A DNA stretch of 48,029 nt. Origin: an uncultured Prevotellaceae bacterium. Its GTDB lineage: Bacteria; Bacteroidota; Bacteroidia; Bacteroidales; Bacteroidaceae. The position numbers and the translations under genes are program-made. The notes beneath the pieces were generated by a model, which searched no databases, had not been told where the DNA came from, and saw only the letters and a list, made by a program, of their open reading frames with translations. The stretch spans positions 1 through 48,029 of the forward strand of contig CACWMK010000042.1 in NCBI GenBank assembly GCA_902761905.1, given 5' to 3'. Positions 32,310 to 39,828 of this stretch are shown in pieces; position 1 is the stretch's first letter; each line of letters begins with the position of its first letter.

Positions 32310-32999
32310 TTAAAGATCTGCTCTGAATGTTTTACGTTGCTCAATGGTGCTGTACTCATCAACATTTATTCTCCGCTTTCTCTTATAGTATATTTCTTCG
32401 TTTACGGCCTCGCCTGACGTGATTCGCACATCTGAAAACATTTCCGCAATCTCATCTTTCATCTCATCTGTTGCACTGGTTCGTTGCATTATTAATTCGT
32501 GCAATGTGTGCGTAATGCTGAAATATCCCAATTCCTTCTTTTTCGACTCCAGTCTCAGGAATGCATCAGGATCAATACACATCAGGAAATCGGCCACCAT
32601 CTTATCAAAGTTTAGGGATTCAATCATTTGCCCGTCTTCATTCTTGCAAACAGATAAAAGCTGAGGCCTTCTCTTCTTGGTATCCCCAATAAAAAGAATG
32701 GCACTATCTAAACATTGGAATTTGCGCCCTCTCTTTAGTAGTGGGTTGTGTGATCCTTTCGTTGCATATATGGCATTTGCGAGAGCATTCATCATGCTGT
32801 TGTGATTGTATGTTATCAAACCGCCTGAATCAAAGTACCTCATTATTGCCAGTAGAAGGCTTTGCATAAGTTCATATAAACTCATTCCAAATGCATCTGC
32901 AATAACTTGAAGTCTGCCCTTCTCAACTCTTGATACTTTTGTACCAATAACAACAAAGTCACCTCCTAAAGTTTCTGTCTTATCTCTTCTCATGTTCAT
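32310..32999 (-). CDS. Satellite protein with ribbon-helix-helix-like N-terminus (229 aa)
   Basis: A 229-residue protein of no known family. The N-terminal segment VVIGTKVSRVEKGRLQVIAD then AFGMSLYELMQSLLLAIMRY resembles a ribbon-helix-helix DNA-binding module (beta strand, helix, GMSLYELM turn, helix). The remainder is helical with a basic C-terminus (YYKRKRRINVDEY). Proteins with this opening occur in Bacteroidota mobile elements. It may be a regulator or DNA-binding partner in replication or packaging. The ATG at 32999 was taken; an ATG two codons later (32993) is equally possible. Confidence 0.65.
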   Translation of the reverse strand: MNMRRDKTETLGGDFVVIGTKVSRVEKGRLQVIADAFGMSLYELMQSLLLAIMRYFDSGGLITYNHNSMMNALANAIYATKGSHNPLLKRGRKFQCLDSAILFIGDTKKRRPQLLSVCKNEDGQMIESLNFDKMVADFLMCIDPDAFLRLESKKKELGYFSITHTLHELIMQRTSATDEMKDEIAEMFSDVRITSGEAVNEEIYYKRKRRINVDEYSTIEQRKTFRADL

Positions 33000-33462
33000 T
33001 AGGTTTTTATTTCTATATATCCCCTATCTTTAGGAATGAGGTATACCATTGCATTTCATTAATGTTGAGGCCATCATTGTATCAAATACAAAATACTTTC
33101 TCTTTTTCTTACATTTTAAATTTTGTTTGCATTGCACATTCAGACAGATACCACAAAAACAGAACTTCAAAAAGCGGTTAACAATAAATATCGCTGATTA
33201 TCAAGCAGTTACAAAGGCTGAGGCTGAATATTTCCGAGTTTTCCGAGTTTCCATATTATGATAAATATGAATATTGTTAACACTTCGCTTTGTAGCTCAG
33301 ATGTTTTTAATGTCTGTTTATAATTTGACTGTCTGATTAAAGATATATTAAGCTTTAGCCTCAGCGTTTATTGAAAGTAAATATTTCGTACAAACTGTAA
33401 AATTCCGACTTTGGTATTATACAAAGTATAATACTGGTACGTCAATCTGAGAGTGAAAAAGA
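33000..33462. other. Gene-poor satellite segment with inverted repeats
   Basis: No convincing gene. It contains a 9-bp inverted repeat GTATTATAC (33414-33422) and GTATAATAC (33426-33434) around AAA. A wider pair GCTGAGGCT (33217-33225) and AGCCTCAGC (33357-33365) encloses about 130 nt. There is also a TTTCCGAG/TTTTCCGAG direct repeat near 33231-33248. Candidates are operator sites, a small RNA or a replication site. Confidence 0.4.
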
Positions 33463-33491
33463 GTGGGGTGTTACTCAGGATAACACCCCAC
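33463..33491 (-). terminator. Strong terminator after the Cys-rich gene
   Basis: Perfect 11-bp stem GTGGGGTGTTA (33463-33473) and TAACACCCCAC (33481-33491), 7-nt loop, followed on the minus strand by TCTTTTTC. It begins 15 nt beyond the stop of the 123-aa gene. Confidence 0.85.
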
Positions 33492-33506
33492 CATGATAGG
33501 CACTCA

Positions 33507-33878
33507 TCAGTGTTTTGGCTTTCGGCCTCGATCTGAATGAAAGATGATTCGGAATTCAATAAACTCCCTGATGAAAGAATCGCGGTATCTACTCAGGTCA
33601 ACAACCCTTATTGGATAGTTACCAAAGTAAGGTTCAAGCTGCCATCTATCCCAGTCGTTATCACAATAACGTTTCAATGGGTGCTTTGGCGTGTGTTCGC
33701 TCTTCTTACTTCTCGCGATTCGCGCATTCATTGCGTGATGGGTAGCCAAACAAACAAGTGTTTCCTGACTCCCGAACTCTCTTTCATCTTTAGGGATCAA
33801 ACCCAGTAGTGGGCAATCCATGCAGCAATCAGGTTGCATCTTTGGCAATTTGATTGGAGTAAAAATCTTCTTTGGCAT
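33507..33878 (-). CDS. Cys-rich hypothetical satellite protein (123 aa)
   Basis: Not recognised. A 123-residue basic protein. The N-terminal Cys cluster CCMDCPLLG, a further Cys in ETLVCLATHH and another in KRYCDNDWDRW suggest a bound zinc. Many Arg/Lys residues suggest nucleic-acid contact. It lies between the terminase small subunit and the RHH-like gene and has its own strong terminator. It could be a packaging accessory or a small nuclease-like protein, but no catalytic motif is evident. Confidence 0.6.
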   Translation of the reverse strand: MPKKIFTPIKLPKMQPDCCMDCPLLGLIPKDEREFGSQETLVCLATHHAMNARIARSKKSEHTPKHPLKRYCDNDWDRWQLEPYFGNYPIRVVDLSRYRDSFIREFIEFRIIFHSDRGRKPKH

Positions 33879-34079
33879 AGTGCTGAAATATTTATTTTAT
33901 TGTTGGTGGGTTTTATCGCTCGCAGATAGGCGATTGTTCCCTTTATCACTGGTTGTTAGATGATTGAAAAAACGAAAATCTCAAAAATTGCTATTTTAAC
34001 GCAAGATGAGTCAAGTGGATTTGAGGAAAAATGCGCCTTTTAATAAAACACACCAATATCCCCCTTTTAGATGTTGCAA

Positions 34080-34463
34080 TCATTCACCCATTATGCCTTT
34101 ATAGTACTTAACCAAAGGATCATCATCATCGCTACCAACCGCGCCTGATTCTGTCATCTTCTTAGGCTGAGTTTTGAAGTTCAATCCCAAAGCCTCTAAA
34201 TGTAGAATGTGGGTTCGTTGCACATCTCGATATGTTGAGAGTAGGGGATTCACAATAGTTTTGGTTTGCCCCATAGAACCATGTTCAAGCGACACAAACT
34301 TACCATTGATAATTTCATCATGAAGGCTCACCATCATTTGCCAGTTCATAGCTGCCGCCTCGATTTGCGCCTCAATCCATGATTCAACGTTATCAACCTT
34401 TCGCCTCTCTTTTATCATTTGGCGAAGTTTCTTCTCATAATAGGAAATACTTTTCTTTGTCAT
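34080..34463 (-). CDS. P27-like phage terminase small subunit (TerS)
   Basis: A 127-residue protein. The helical N-terminus (SISYYEKKLRQMIKERRKV) and central helices (ESWIEAQIEAAAMNWQMMVS; LHDEIINGK) lead into the P27 signature: a hydrophilic loop (SLEHGSMGQTK), then VNPLLSTYRDVQRTHILHLE and ALGLNFKTQPKKM. This follows the family pattern NP-x-x-(8-12)-x-x-L-x-x-LGL-(T/K). In phages, TerS recognises the packaging site on DNA and recruits the large subunit. No large terminase gene is present, which in satellites means use of the helper phage's. The ATG at 34463 is preferred over a GTG at 34508 that lies in non-coding sequence. The flanking non-coding segment is a candidate cos/pac site. Confidence 0.7.
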   Translation of the reverse strand: MTKKSISYYEKKLRQMIKERRKVDNVESWIEAQIEAAAMNWQMMVSLHDEIINGKFVSLEHGSMGQTKTIVNPLLSTYRDVQRTHILHLEALGLNFKTQPKKMTESGAVGSDDDDPLVKYYKGIMGE

Positions 34464-34499
34464 ATCGTTTATATTTAATAAGTTGTTTATGCTTTTAGG

Positions 34500-34690
34500 A
34501 TCAGGCACGACTCGCGCCCACTATATGAAAGCCAAAATTTCTTTCTTTTGGTTCTTTTCTTTCTTTGCGAGTGGCTGATTCGAGGCGCAACCCTTCAGGG
34601 TGTTGCGAGGCGATTATAACCGCTTTTCTCAGGATTGCGGGTTGTTGATGCACCCGCGCCAAACTCGCGCCCTGATGCGCCTCGAATACG
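34500..34690. other. Structured, GC-rich non-coding segment (candidate packaging or replication site)
   Basis: Nested inverted repeats in an otherwise AT-rich element. An outer perfect 11-bp pair ATTCGAGGCGC (34578-34588) and GCGCCTCGAAT (34677-34687) encloses a hairpin CGCAACCC/GGGtgTTGCG (34586-34607) and a hairpin GCGGGT/ACCCGC (34637-34657). A direct repeat ACTCGCGCCC occurs at 34510-34519 and 34663-34672. No open frame crosses it convincingly. It could be an origin, a cos/pac site read by the adjacent TerS, or a structured RNA on the minus strand. Confidence 0.6.
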
Positions 34691-34699
34691 GCCTAAATA

Positions 34700-35011
34700 C
34701 TATTTGCCATCAGCATATTTGCAAGCTGAGTCAAAGCCATATATCGAAATATTCAGGCTCTTAATACCCAGTCTTTCGAGTGCCTTCATATAGGCGCAAA
34801 CGAATTCGCCAAATTGTCGATTAGACAGTCTCCCGCATAGATGGGAAATCCAGTCGGATTCTGTCAAACGTTCCCGCCTGATGAAGTATTCCCATCTGTT
34901 GTTTTCTCTGATGAGCAAATCACCATGATTGTTCACTTTGTACTGGCTCAGTTCTCGTCTGTAATCCAATGATGGATCGAGAAAGTAACCCTTTAATTTA
35001 TCTTTGTCCAT
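34700..35011 (-). CDS. Hypothetical satellite protein (103 aa)
   Basis: Not recognised. A 103-residue mixed alpha/beta protein. The notable core ESDWISHLCGRLSNRQFGEF continues into VCAYMKALERLGIKSLNISI, a pattern of conserved-looking aromatic and Leu positions without catalytic residues. It has no signal or membrane segment. It lies between the replication-type ATPase and the structured non-coding segment. Confidence 0.6.
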   Translation of the reverse strand: MDKDKLKGYFLDPSLDYRRELSQYKVNNHGDLLIRENNRWEYFIRRERLTESDWISHLCGRLSNRQFGEFVCAYMKALERLGIKSLNISIYGFDSACKYADGK

Positions 35012-35053
35012 AGTCTTATATATTAATGTTATTATTATATTATTCCGTTCTCA

Positions 35054-35133
35054 GGTTGTAGGTTGTAGGTTGTATCTCTCAAAAGTCCTTTGTTTATAGG
35101 TGTTTCAAGAAATTCAACCTACAACCTTACAAC
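35054..35133. repeat. Inverted arrays of a 7-bp repeat downstream of the DUF3987 gene (possible iterons)
   Basis: Three perfect direct GGTTGTA units (35054-35074) face CAACC-TACAACC-TTACAAC (35115-35133). GGTTGTAGGTTG and CAACCTACAACC form a 12-bp inverted repeat. Position beside the replication-type ATPase suggests iterons or an origin. Similar heptamer arrays elsewhere in the window have no replication context, so this is open. Confidence 0.5.
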
Positions 35134-35139
35134 TTTTAG

Positions 35140-36612
35140 TCATTCCTTCAGGATTCGCGATACATATTGCTGAGATTTGCCTATCAGCCGCGCCAATTCC
35201 GACTGGTTGTTGATATCATACCTCGCAACCAGTTCGCGCAATAGATCGGCATTGCTCATCTCTCGCACTGCATCAGTGTTCGCTATTGCTCGAAGTGCTT
35301 TCGAGTTCCAGAGTTCAAACGCATTGCAAGTTTTGATTGATGCACTCATCGCGTACCCATCAATTGCCTCAGGTGCTTTGTGCCCATGCCTGAGAAGATG
35401 AATAACCAGTGCAAGTCTGATAGCATAGATTCGCATTTTCGCGAGCATTGCGCGAACACCATTCTCGCAATCTTCAGCATTCATGATATTGGCCGTATAT
35501 CTCAAATATTGCCGATATACTTCAACGGCCTCAGGATTTAACCTGAAGTTCTGTACTGGCATTCTCCAAAGGTTCTGAATAAGTCCGTTCCAACCATTTT
35601 CTACATCTTTACTGATGGTATCTTCGACTATATCTTCAGGAACTCGCGAACTATAAGGCCAAAGGAATAACCATCGCGCGAGGAATCCCGATCCTTCAAA
35701 GTTTTTGCCGCCAAATGCATCTGCCATCAATTCAGGTTGAACACCCCCGATGATAGATAAAAAAGGATTCTCGACATAAAACGAAGTACTGGTCTTTCTG
35801 TCAACTGAAAAACTCTTGGAACTCCATATCGAAAGAAGTGTCTCAACCTCTCCTGATTGCGTGTACCTATTCAAGTCTTTCAGAAATCCAAAGATTTCAT
35901 CACGTAGAATCAATAGGCCGTTTTTACTCAGCAACTCGGATCGGATTTCGGGTGTTGAATCACTGATAATGAGTTTTAATTTCACTGGTGGCGCGCCCTT
36001 CTCTCCATCAGCTTTCCACTTTGCGAACTCTTTGCGAGTGTATTCAACCAGTTCTTTGTTTATGCTTTCGAGCGGGTTCAGAATCTTTGCAATTGGCTCG
36101 GATTTGTTATAACCTGAAGGCGCAACAATAGCAATCCAAAGGCTCGGCCTATTGGTGTAATTTCCAAAGGTAACTGTTGCCTTTCTATTTGCGGCCATGC
36201 CTACACCTAAAAGCATTGCAGCGGCCGCCAAATCGAGAGACACCTGATAGGCCTCACTAAAGGCCATTGCCCACCTCTTCGCGCCTTCTCCGTACATATC
36301 AATTGGTAGTAGGTTCTTCTCCTTAGCACTTCTATCTGCAGCCGTCTCGCCTGGTTTGCTCGATACTGGTTTAGCCTCATCTTTTGCAATATCCTGATAT
36401 TGCGCGAGTGGTGGCAAAATAGAAGGTTCTGAAGGCTCGTTTAAAGCCTTCTCAGGCGCGTTCTCTTCATCGCTGGTATAAGTATCTGAAAGCGGGTTAT
36501 AATCGCCTGATGTTGACATTCTCGCAACCATCAGCCGCCTCTCGATCTCATCTTCAGGAACACCCTGATTCCTCAAAACCTGAGCAATAGTGTTTTGGTT
36601 CGATAACTCCAT
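35140..36612 (-). CDS. DUF3987 replication-type ATPase of the satellite
   Basis: A 490-residue protein with a DUF3987-like P-loop core. A Walker A-like APSGYNKSEP (about 163-172) follows a conserved hydrophobic helix region (AAAMLLGVGMAANRKATVTF), Walker B is LLILRDEIFGFL (about 233-244), and the C-terminus carries a helix-turn-helix (NQSELARLIGKSQQYVSRIL). The N-terminal 90 residues look disordered. DUF3987 proteins are found with primases in Bacteroidota mobile elements and are thought to be helicases of replication initiation. This would be the functional counterpart of the Rep/Pri gene of satellites. Its ATG lies 2 nt from the HTH gene stop, so the two are coupled. Confidence 0.8.
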   Translation of the reverse strand: MELSNQNTIAQVLRNQGVPEDEIERRLMVARMSTSGDYNPLSDTYTSDEENAPEKALNEPSEPSILPPLAQYQDIAKDEAKPVSSKPGETAADRSAKEKNLLPIDMYGEGAKRWAMAFSEAYQVSLDLAAAAMLLGVGMAANRKATVTFGNYTNRPSLWIAIVAPSGYNKSEPIAKILNPLESINKELVEYTRKEFAKWKADGEKGAPPVKLKLIISDSTPEIRSELLSKNGLLILRDEIFGFLKDLNRYTQSGEVETLLSIWSSKSFSVDRKTSTSFYVENPFLSIIGGVQPELMADAFGGKNFEGSGFLARWLFLWPYSSRVPEDIVEDTISKDVENGWNGLIQNLWRMPVQNFRLNPEAVEVYRQYLRYTANIMNAEDCENGVRAMLAKMRIYAIRLALVIHLLRHGHKAPEAIDGYAMSASIKTCNAFELWNSKALRAIANTDAVREMSNADLLRELVARYDINNQSELARLIGKSQQYVSRILKE

Positions 36613-36614
36613 CT

Positions 36615-36902
36615 TTATTCTCCTTTGCCTTCACGAAGTTTGTTAATATCCGATTGCTTATACATTGGGGTTCGGCCTACCTTAACAGAATGAAGGTAGC
36701 CATCGCGATCCCATCGCCAAAGCGTGTTTTCGCTGACTCCTAAGAGATTTGCAACCTCGGATTTGGTTAAATACGTTTCTTCTTTCTCTTGTTTCGATGC
36801 AGCAGCCTCAGCAACCATCTCAGAAACAAACTCTCGCAAATCAGGTAGTGATACCATCACCGAAACATTTGCGCTTGAATTCATCAGATCTTTAATATTC
36901 AT
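36615..36902 (-). CDS. HTH_17/AlpA-like excisionase or activator
   Basis: A 95-residue protein. The C-terminal half is an excisionase-type winged helix: TYLTKSEVANLLGVSENTLW, then RWDRDGYLHSVKVGRTPMYK. This is the pattern of AlpA and Xis-like proteins. The N-terminus (MNIKDLMNSSANVSVMVSLP) is likely a dimerisation or arm region. In Gram-negative phage satellites AlpA-type proteins switch on excision and replication. The upstream gap (36903-37106) holds palindromic TTATCATGATAA, a likely binding site. Confidence 0.8.
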   Translation of the reverse strand: MNIKDLMNSSANVSVMVSLPDLREFVSEMVAEAAASKQEKEETYLTKSEVANLLGVSENTLWRWDRDGYLHSVKVGRTPMYKQSDINKLREGKGE

Positions 36903-36995
36903 TTTCGTTTTTTTTAAAAGTTTATGCCGCGAAATTAGTGCTTTTCATGATAGGTTGAAAAGATATAAAAGGCTTTGTTTATTATGTTATCAATG

Positions 36996-37007
36996 TTATC
37001 ATGATAA
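36996..37007. promoter_or_regulatory. Operator-like palindrome upstream of the AlpA-like gene
   Basis: TTATCATGATAA is perfect, and the surrounding bases repeat GTTATCA and GGTAAC. The element lies in a 200-bp gap before the HTH gene and may be a site for autoregulation or activation. Confidence 0.5.
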
Positions 37008-37046
37008 TAACAAATTGGTAACAAATCAGGGTGTTTGATAAAGAAA

Positions 37047-37078
37047 TAAGTGCATGAATCAAACAATCCATGCACTTA
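37047..37078 (-). terminator. Hairpin after the 82-aa gene
   Basis: Perfect 10-bp stem TAAGTGCATG (37047-37056) and CATGCACTTA (37069-37078), 12-nt loop, then TTTCTTTAT on the minus strand; terminator or attenuator between the integrase-side genes and the replication genes. Confidence 0.65.
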
Positions 37079-37106
37079 CTTATCAATCCTAATCTACGCC
37101 CTATAA

Positions 37107-37355
37107 TCAGAGAGTTATTGTTTCGTTTTTCCCAGTCATTTCGCTAATAAAATTAATACGCAAATACTCCATGATTGTACGCTCAACTTCTTCAAACTGG
37201 TGGTGGTGTTCGTTGAATCGCTTGTTTCCATCTTCATCACCAAACATCTGTACCAATGCATCAATAAAGCAACTTTGGAACTCTTCACACTTCTCCAATG
37301 TTTTGAGTAATAACGCGCTTTCCTTACCAATAATGTACTTCTTTTCTGTTTTCAT
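37107..37355 (-). CDS. Hypothetical satellite protein (82 aa)
   Basis: Not recognised. 82 residues, helical and acidic with a central NEHHHQFEEVERTIMEYL segment. No membrane helix or signal. It sits 25 nt downstream of the 246-aa gene and is followed by a hairpin terminator. It could be a small regulator of the integrase/AlpA switch. Confidence 0.5.
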   Translation of the reverse strand: MKTEKKYIIGKESALLLKTLEKCEEFQSCFIDALVQMFGDEDGNKRFNEHHHQFEEVERTIMEYLRINFISEMTGKNETITL

Positions 37356-37380
37356 AATCTAATCTTTTAAAGTTTAACAA

Positions 37381-38121
37381 TCAACATTTGGCATACCTCG
37401 TAAAAGTCATATACTGGCTATCATCAGAAGAAACGAAATGATTAAATATTGGTTTCATCGCTCTTGATTTGTTAATAAGTCCGTTTCTTGCATACTTCAC
37501 ATATACTTCAGCAACACCAACCAAATCTTTTCCCTCGCACTCTTTACTAAAGTCTTTAAATATACGTTTGTCAAATCCGAAGATTCTTGCTAACTTTTCA
37601 GGAATCTCAGGTAAATCTGAATCAAACACAAAACCATGTGCCTTATAAAATTGGATAGCTGAATCGTAAACACTTTCTATCCTCACGTTCCAAATAGGCA
37701 CACAAAGCGGCTTAGGATATTTTACTTCTTTCAAACCCAGTTCTTCTAACTTTTCCAAAGGTAAAAACACTTTGTTTGATGCAGCCTGATGTATTAGGAA
37801 ATCTAAAGCCTGAAGGATATTATCAACAACTATCTTATATCTTTCATCAGGCTTGATTATTTCTTCCGAATAATCATCCCACTTTTGCCTATATCCACAA
37901 TAACGATCATTAGCCAATTTATAGATTAATACAAGTGACTTAATATCCAACTCATATTGCTCTAAGATTCTTTTATCTGTTTTGCATTCTGAGGTGTAAA
38001 AACTTGCGATCTCCATCACATATTGATGAAGAGTATCTTCATTATTGATGCGCTCTATCTCATTTATTAGTTTCGCGACCTTTGGCCTCGCCTCTATATT
38101 ACTTCTCATGCTATTAACCAA
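37381..38121 (-). CDS. Hypothetical satellite protein (246 aa)
   Basis: Not recognised. 246 residues, mostly helical, with a Lys/Glu-rich middle and no signal, membrane or catalytic motif. The ATG overlaps the end of the integrase gene by 8 nt, so translation is coupled to int. In satellites, genes in this place often adjust integration or immunity; no direct evidence exists here. Confidence 0.6.
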   Translation of the reverse strand: MVNSMRSNIEARPKVAKLINEIERINNEDTLHQYVMEIASFYTSECKTDKRILEQYELDIKSLVLIYKLANDRYCGYRQKWDDYSEEIIKPDERYKIVVDNILQALDFLIHQAASNKVFLPLEKLEELGLKEVKYPKPLCVPIWNVRIESVYDSAIQFYKAHGFVFDSDLPEIPEKLARIFGFDKRIFKDFSKECEGKDLVGVAEVYVKYARNGLINKSRAMKPIFNHFVSSDDSQYMTFTRYAKC

Positions 38122-39676
38122 TTAAATCAATAACTTCTTTCAGTGTCTCATCTTCGATTTTTCGATATCGTTTGAAGGCTTTACTACCTTCAACGTGCCC
38201 TGACATCTTGCCAATCAGATTTGGATCATGTACTTTGAAATACGCATTTCCGACAAAAGTACGTCTCGCGAGGTGGCTCGATGCAACCTCGTTAATGGGA
38301 ACAATCTCATTCTCTCCAGTACGCGGATTGCGTATCTCTACATTGCGAGTTACACCCGCCATTTTGAATATAACCTTTATTGCATCGTTGTATCGTTGTG
38401 CCGTAATGAATGGGAACAAACGGCCTTCAGGATCAGCACCTTTGTACTTCTTGATGAGGCTCAAAGCTTTTTCGTGCAATGGCACTCGCGCTTGTACTGG
38501 TTCGCTGCCTTCATCTTTGGTCTTATGAGGCGAATAAACCAAAATACCATTGTGGATATACTTATCTGTCATTCTCAGTAAATCGCCAACTCTGCAACCT
38601 ATCAGGCATTGAAAAATGAAAATATCACGTTGCGCGACCAGAGTATCAATTGGCATTCGTGCTTTTTGCCTCTCGTCTTTAGGCATTGTTTCCCATATTG
38701 CCGCCAAATCAGCCTCAGCGATTGTGTTGCGCTCATCGATGGTAATATAATAGGGTGTGCCAACCTTAGCAGTTCCTATTGTGATACCCTCGAATGGGTG
38801 GTTATCTGTATAACCTCTCATGTTGCAAAACTGAAATACTGATTTCAGGCGTGTTCTCATTTTAATAATGGTGTTTTCGCCTCGGCCTTCAATCACGTTG
38901 CGGCCTTTGCGCACACTTAGCGGGTACTCAGATAACAGTTTCTCGAAAAGATGAGGCTTATCTTCAGCCAACTCTTTTTCGTGTCTCAGATAGTCGGAAA
39001 ACTCTTCAATGTCCTCGCGTGATACTTTGTCGATGTCGAAATCATAATCTTTGCGGGTTTGGTCTATTGCTCTTACATATCCGACAAATCGCGCAATTGC
39101 TCGGCTGAGTACATAGAACACCCTCGCATGAGATTCGGCCAAAGGCTGATTTGTTTTTCTATCAGGTGTCTTTGTGTATTCCTCAATGATTTCGTATATG
39201 GTTCTTTTCGTTTCCTCAACTGGTGCAGCCTGATACTTCTCAGGGTGGTTGAATTTATCAACAACCTCTTTCAACCAGTCGGAATCGAGGAATAATTTAT
39301 CAGCCTCTTCAAACTCTTTGGTTATAACCTTCTTTAATTCATCGAGGCGATCACGTTGCTTTTTGTGGAACTTGACTTCATCAGTTTCGAGTGTCTGCCT
39401 TACTTCAAGTACTCCACTATCTTTCAGGATATAACCATTCTTGATTGCTTTCTTCTCTGTTGCGGTTTGGTCGTTGGTTCGCTTGATGGTTCTCCCTTCA
39501 GCTTTCGCAACCTCTTCAGTCTTTTTCCAGTCGATATCATGTTCAAAGAATGCGGGATCGATGAAAATCCCACTCTTTGCCCTCAGTCTCATGTGCAAAT
39601 GAGTGATAGTGATCAGGATTTCACTTCTACCTGATTCCTGAGTCTTACTTGAAAGTCGAAATTCAATCTTTGCCAT
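38114..39676 (-). CDS. int: Tyrosine-type site-specific integrase with arm-binding domain
   Basis: A 520-residue tyrosine recombinase. It has an N-terminal arm-DNA-binding domain (about residues 1-130; EILITITHLHMRLRAKSGIF), a SAM-like core-binding domain (about 170-290) and a catalytic domain. The catalytic residues are visible: Arg in FQCLIGCRVGDLLRM (about 358), H-x-x-R in SSHLARRTF (His468, Arg471), SGHVEG (His494) and the nucleophile in FKRYRKI (Tyr504). The ATG at 39676 is chosen because the promoter (TATCTTTG at 39708-39701) is just upstream; a longer frame would translate the promoter and an arm-type site. It lies directly beside the tRNA it uses as target. Confidence 0.93.
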   Translation of the reverse strand: MAKIEFRLSSKTQESGRSEILITITHLHMRLRAKSGIFIDPAFFEHDIDWKKTEEVAKAEGRTIKRTNDQTATEKKAIKNGYILKDSGVLEVRQTLETDEVKFHKKQRDRLDELKKVITKEFEEADKLFLDSDWLKEVVDKFNHPEKYQAAPVEETKRTIYEIIEEYTKTPDRKTNQPLAESHARVFYVLSRAIARFVGYVRAIDQTRKDYDFDIDKVSREDIEEFSDYLRHEKELAEDKPHLFEKLLSEYPLSVRKGRNVIEGRGENTIIKMRTRLKSVFQFCNMRGYTDNHPFEGITIGTAKVGTPYYITIDERNTIAEADLAAIWETMPKDERQKARMPIDTLVAQRDIFIFQCLIGCRVGDLLRMTDKYIHNGILVYSPHKTKDEGSEPVQARVPLHEKALSLIKKYKGADPEGRLFPFITAQRYNDAIKVIFKMAGVTRNVEIRNPRTGENEIVPINEVASSHLARRTFVGNAYFKVHDPNLIGKMSGHVEGSKAFKRYRKIEDETLKEVIDLIG

Positions 39677-39700
39677 AATAAAAATGTTTTGGTTCGCTTG

Positions 39701-39740
39701 CAAAGATAGGAAATCTAATCGATAAAAACACCATCGATTA
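39701..39740 (-). promoter_or_regulatory. Integrase promoter with operator-like inverted repeat
   Basis: On the minus strand: -7 TATCTTTG (39708-39701). Inverted repeat TAATCGAT (39716-39723) and ATCGATTA (39733-39740) with a 9-nt spacer covers the spacer and -33 region; a likely repressor site. Confidence 0.65.
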
Positions 39741-39755
39741 ACATACTTTTTATTA

Positions 39756-39782
39756 AAAACCGACAAAAATCCGACAAAAAAG
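39756..39782. repeat. Right arm-type integrase site candidate
   Basis: AAAACCGACAAAAA followed by TCCGACAAAAAAG, the same motif pair and orientation as at 31993-32017, placed about 50-75 bp inside attR and upstream of int. Confidence 0.75.
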
Positions 39783-39788
39783 TGAAAG

Positions 39789-39828
39789 AAAAATCGCTAA
39801 GTTGCTTATTTTCAGCGACTTAGCGATT
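39789..39828 (-). terminator. Element-carried replacement terminator for tRNA-Gln
   Basis: Perfect 11-bp stem AATCGCTAAGT (39792-39802) and ACTTAGCGATT (39818-39828), followed on the minus strand by T-rich sequence. The stem shares TCGCTAAG with the original terminator at 31838-31868. Confidence 0.8.

Noticed and set aside
31882-32313. 143-aa plus-strand open frame at the left end of the satellite
   Set aside because: It starts inside the att duplication, runs through the arm-type site and a hairpin, and is the complement of the real 49-aa acidic repeat gene; its repeats (ISSGLNP) mirror that gene.
33049-33261. 70-aa plus-strand open frame in the satellite
   Set aside because: It opposes all other genes, has no ribosome binding site or promoter, and is low-complexity Phe/Lys-rich sequence from AT-rich DNA.
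39677-39766. 30-residue N-terminal extension of the integrase
   Set aside because: It would be translated from the promoter, its inverted repeat and the arm-type motif; the TATCTTTG box places transcription start downstream of it.
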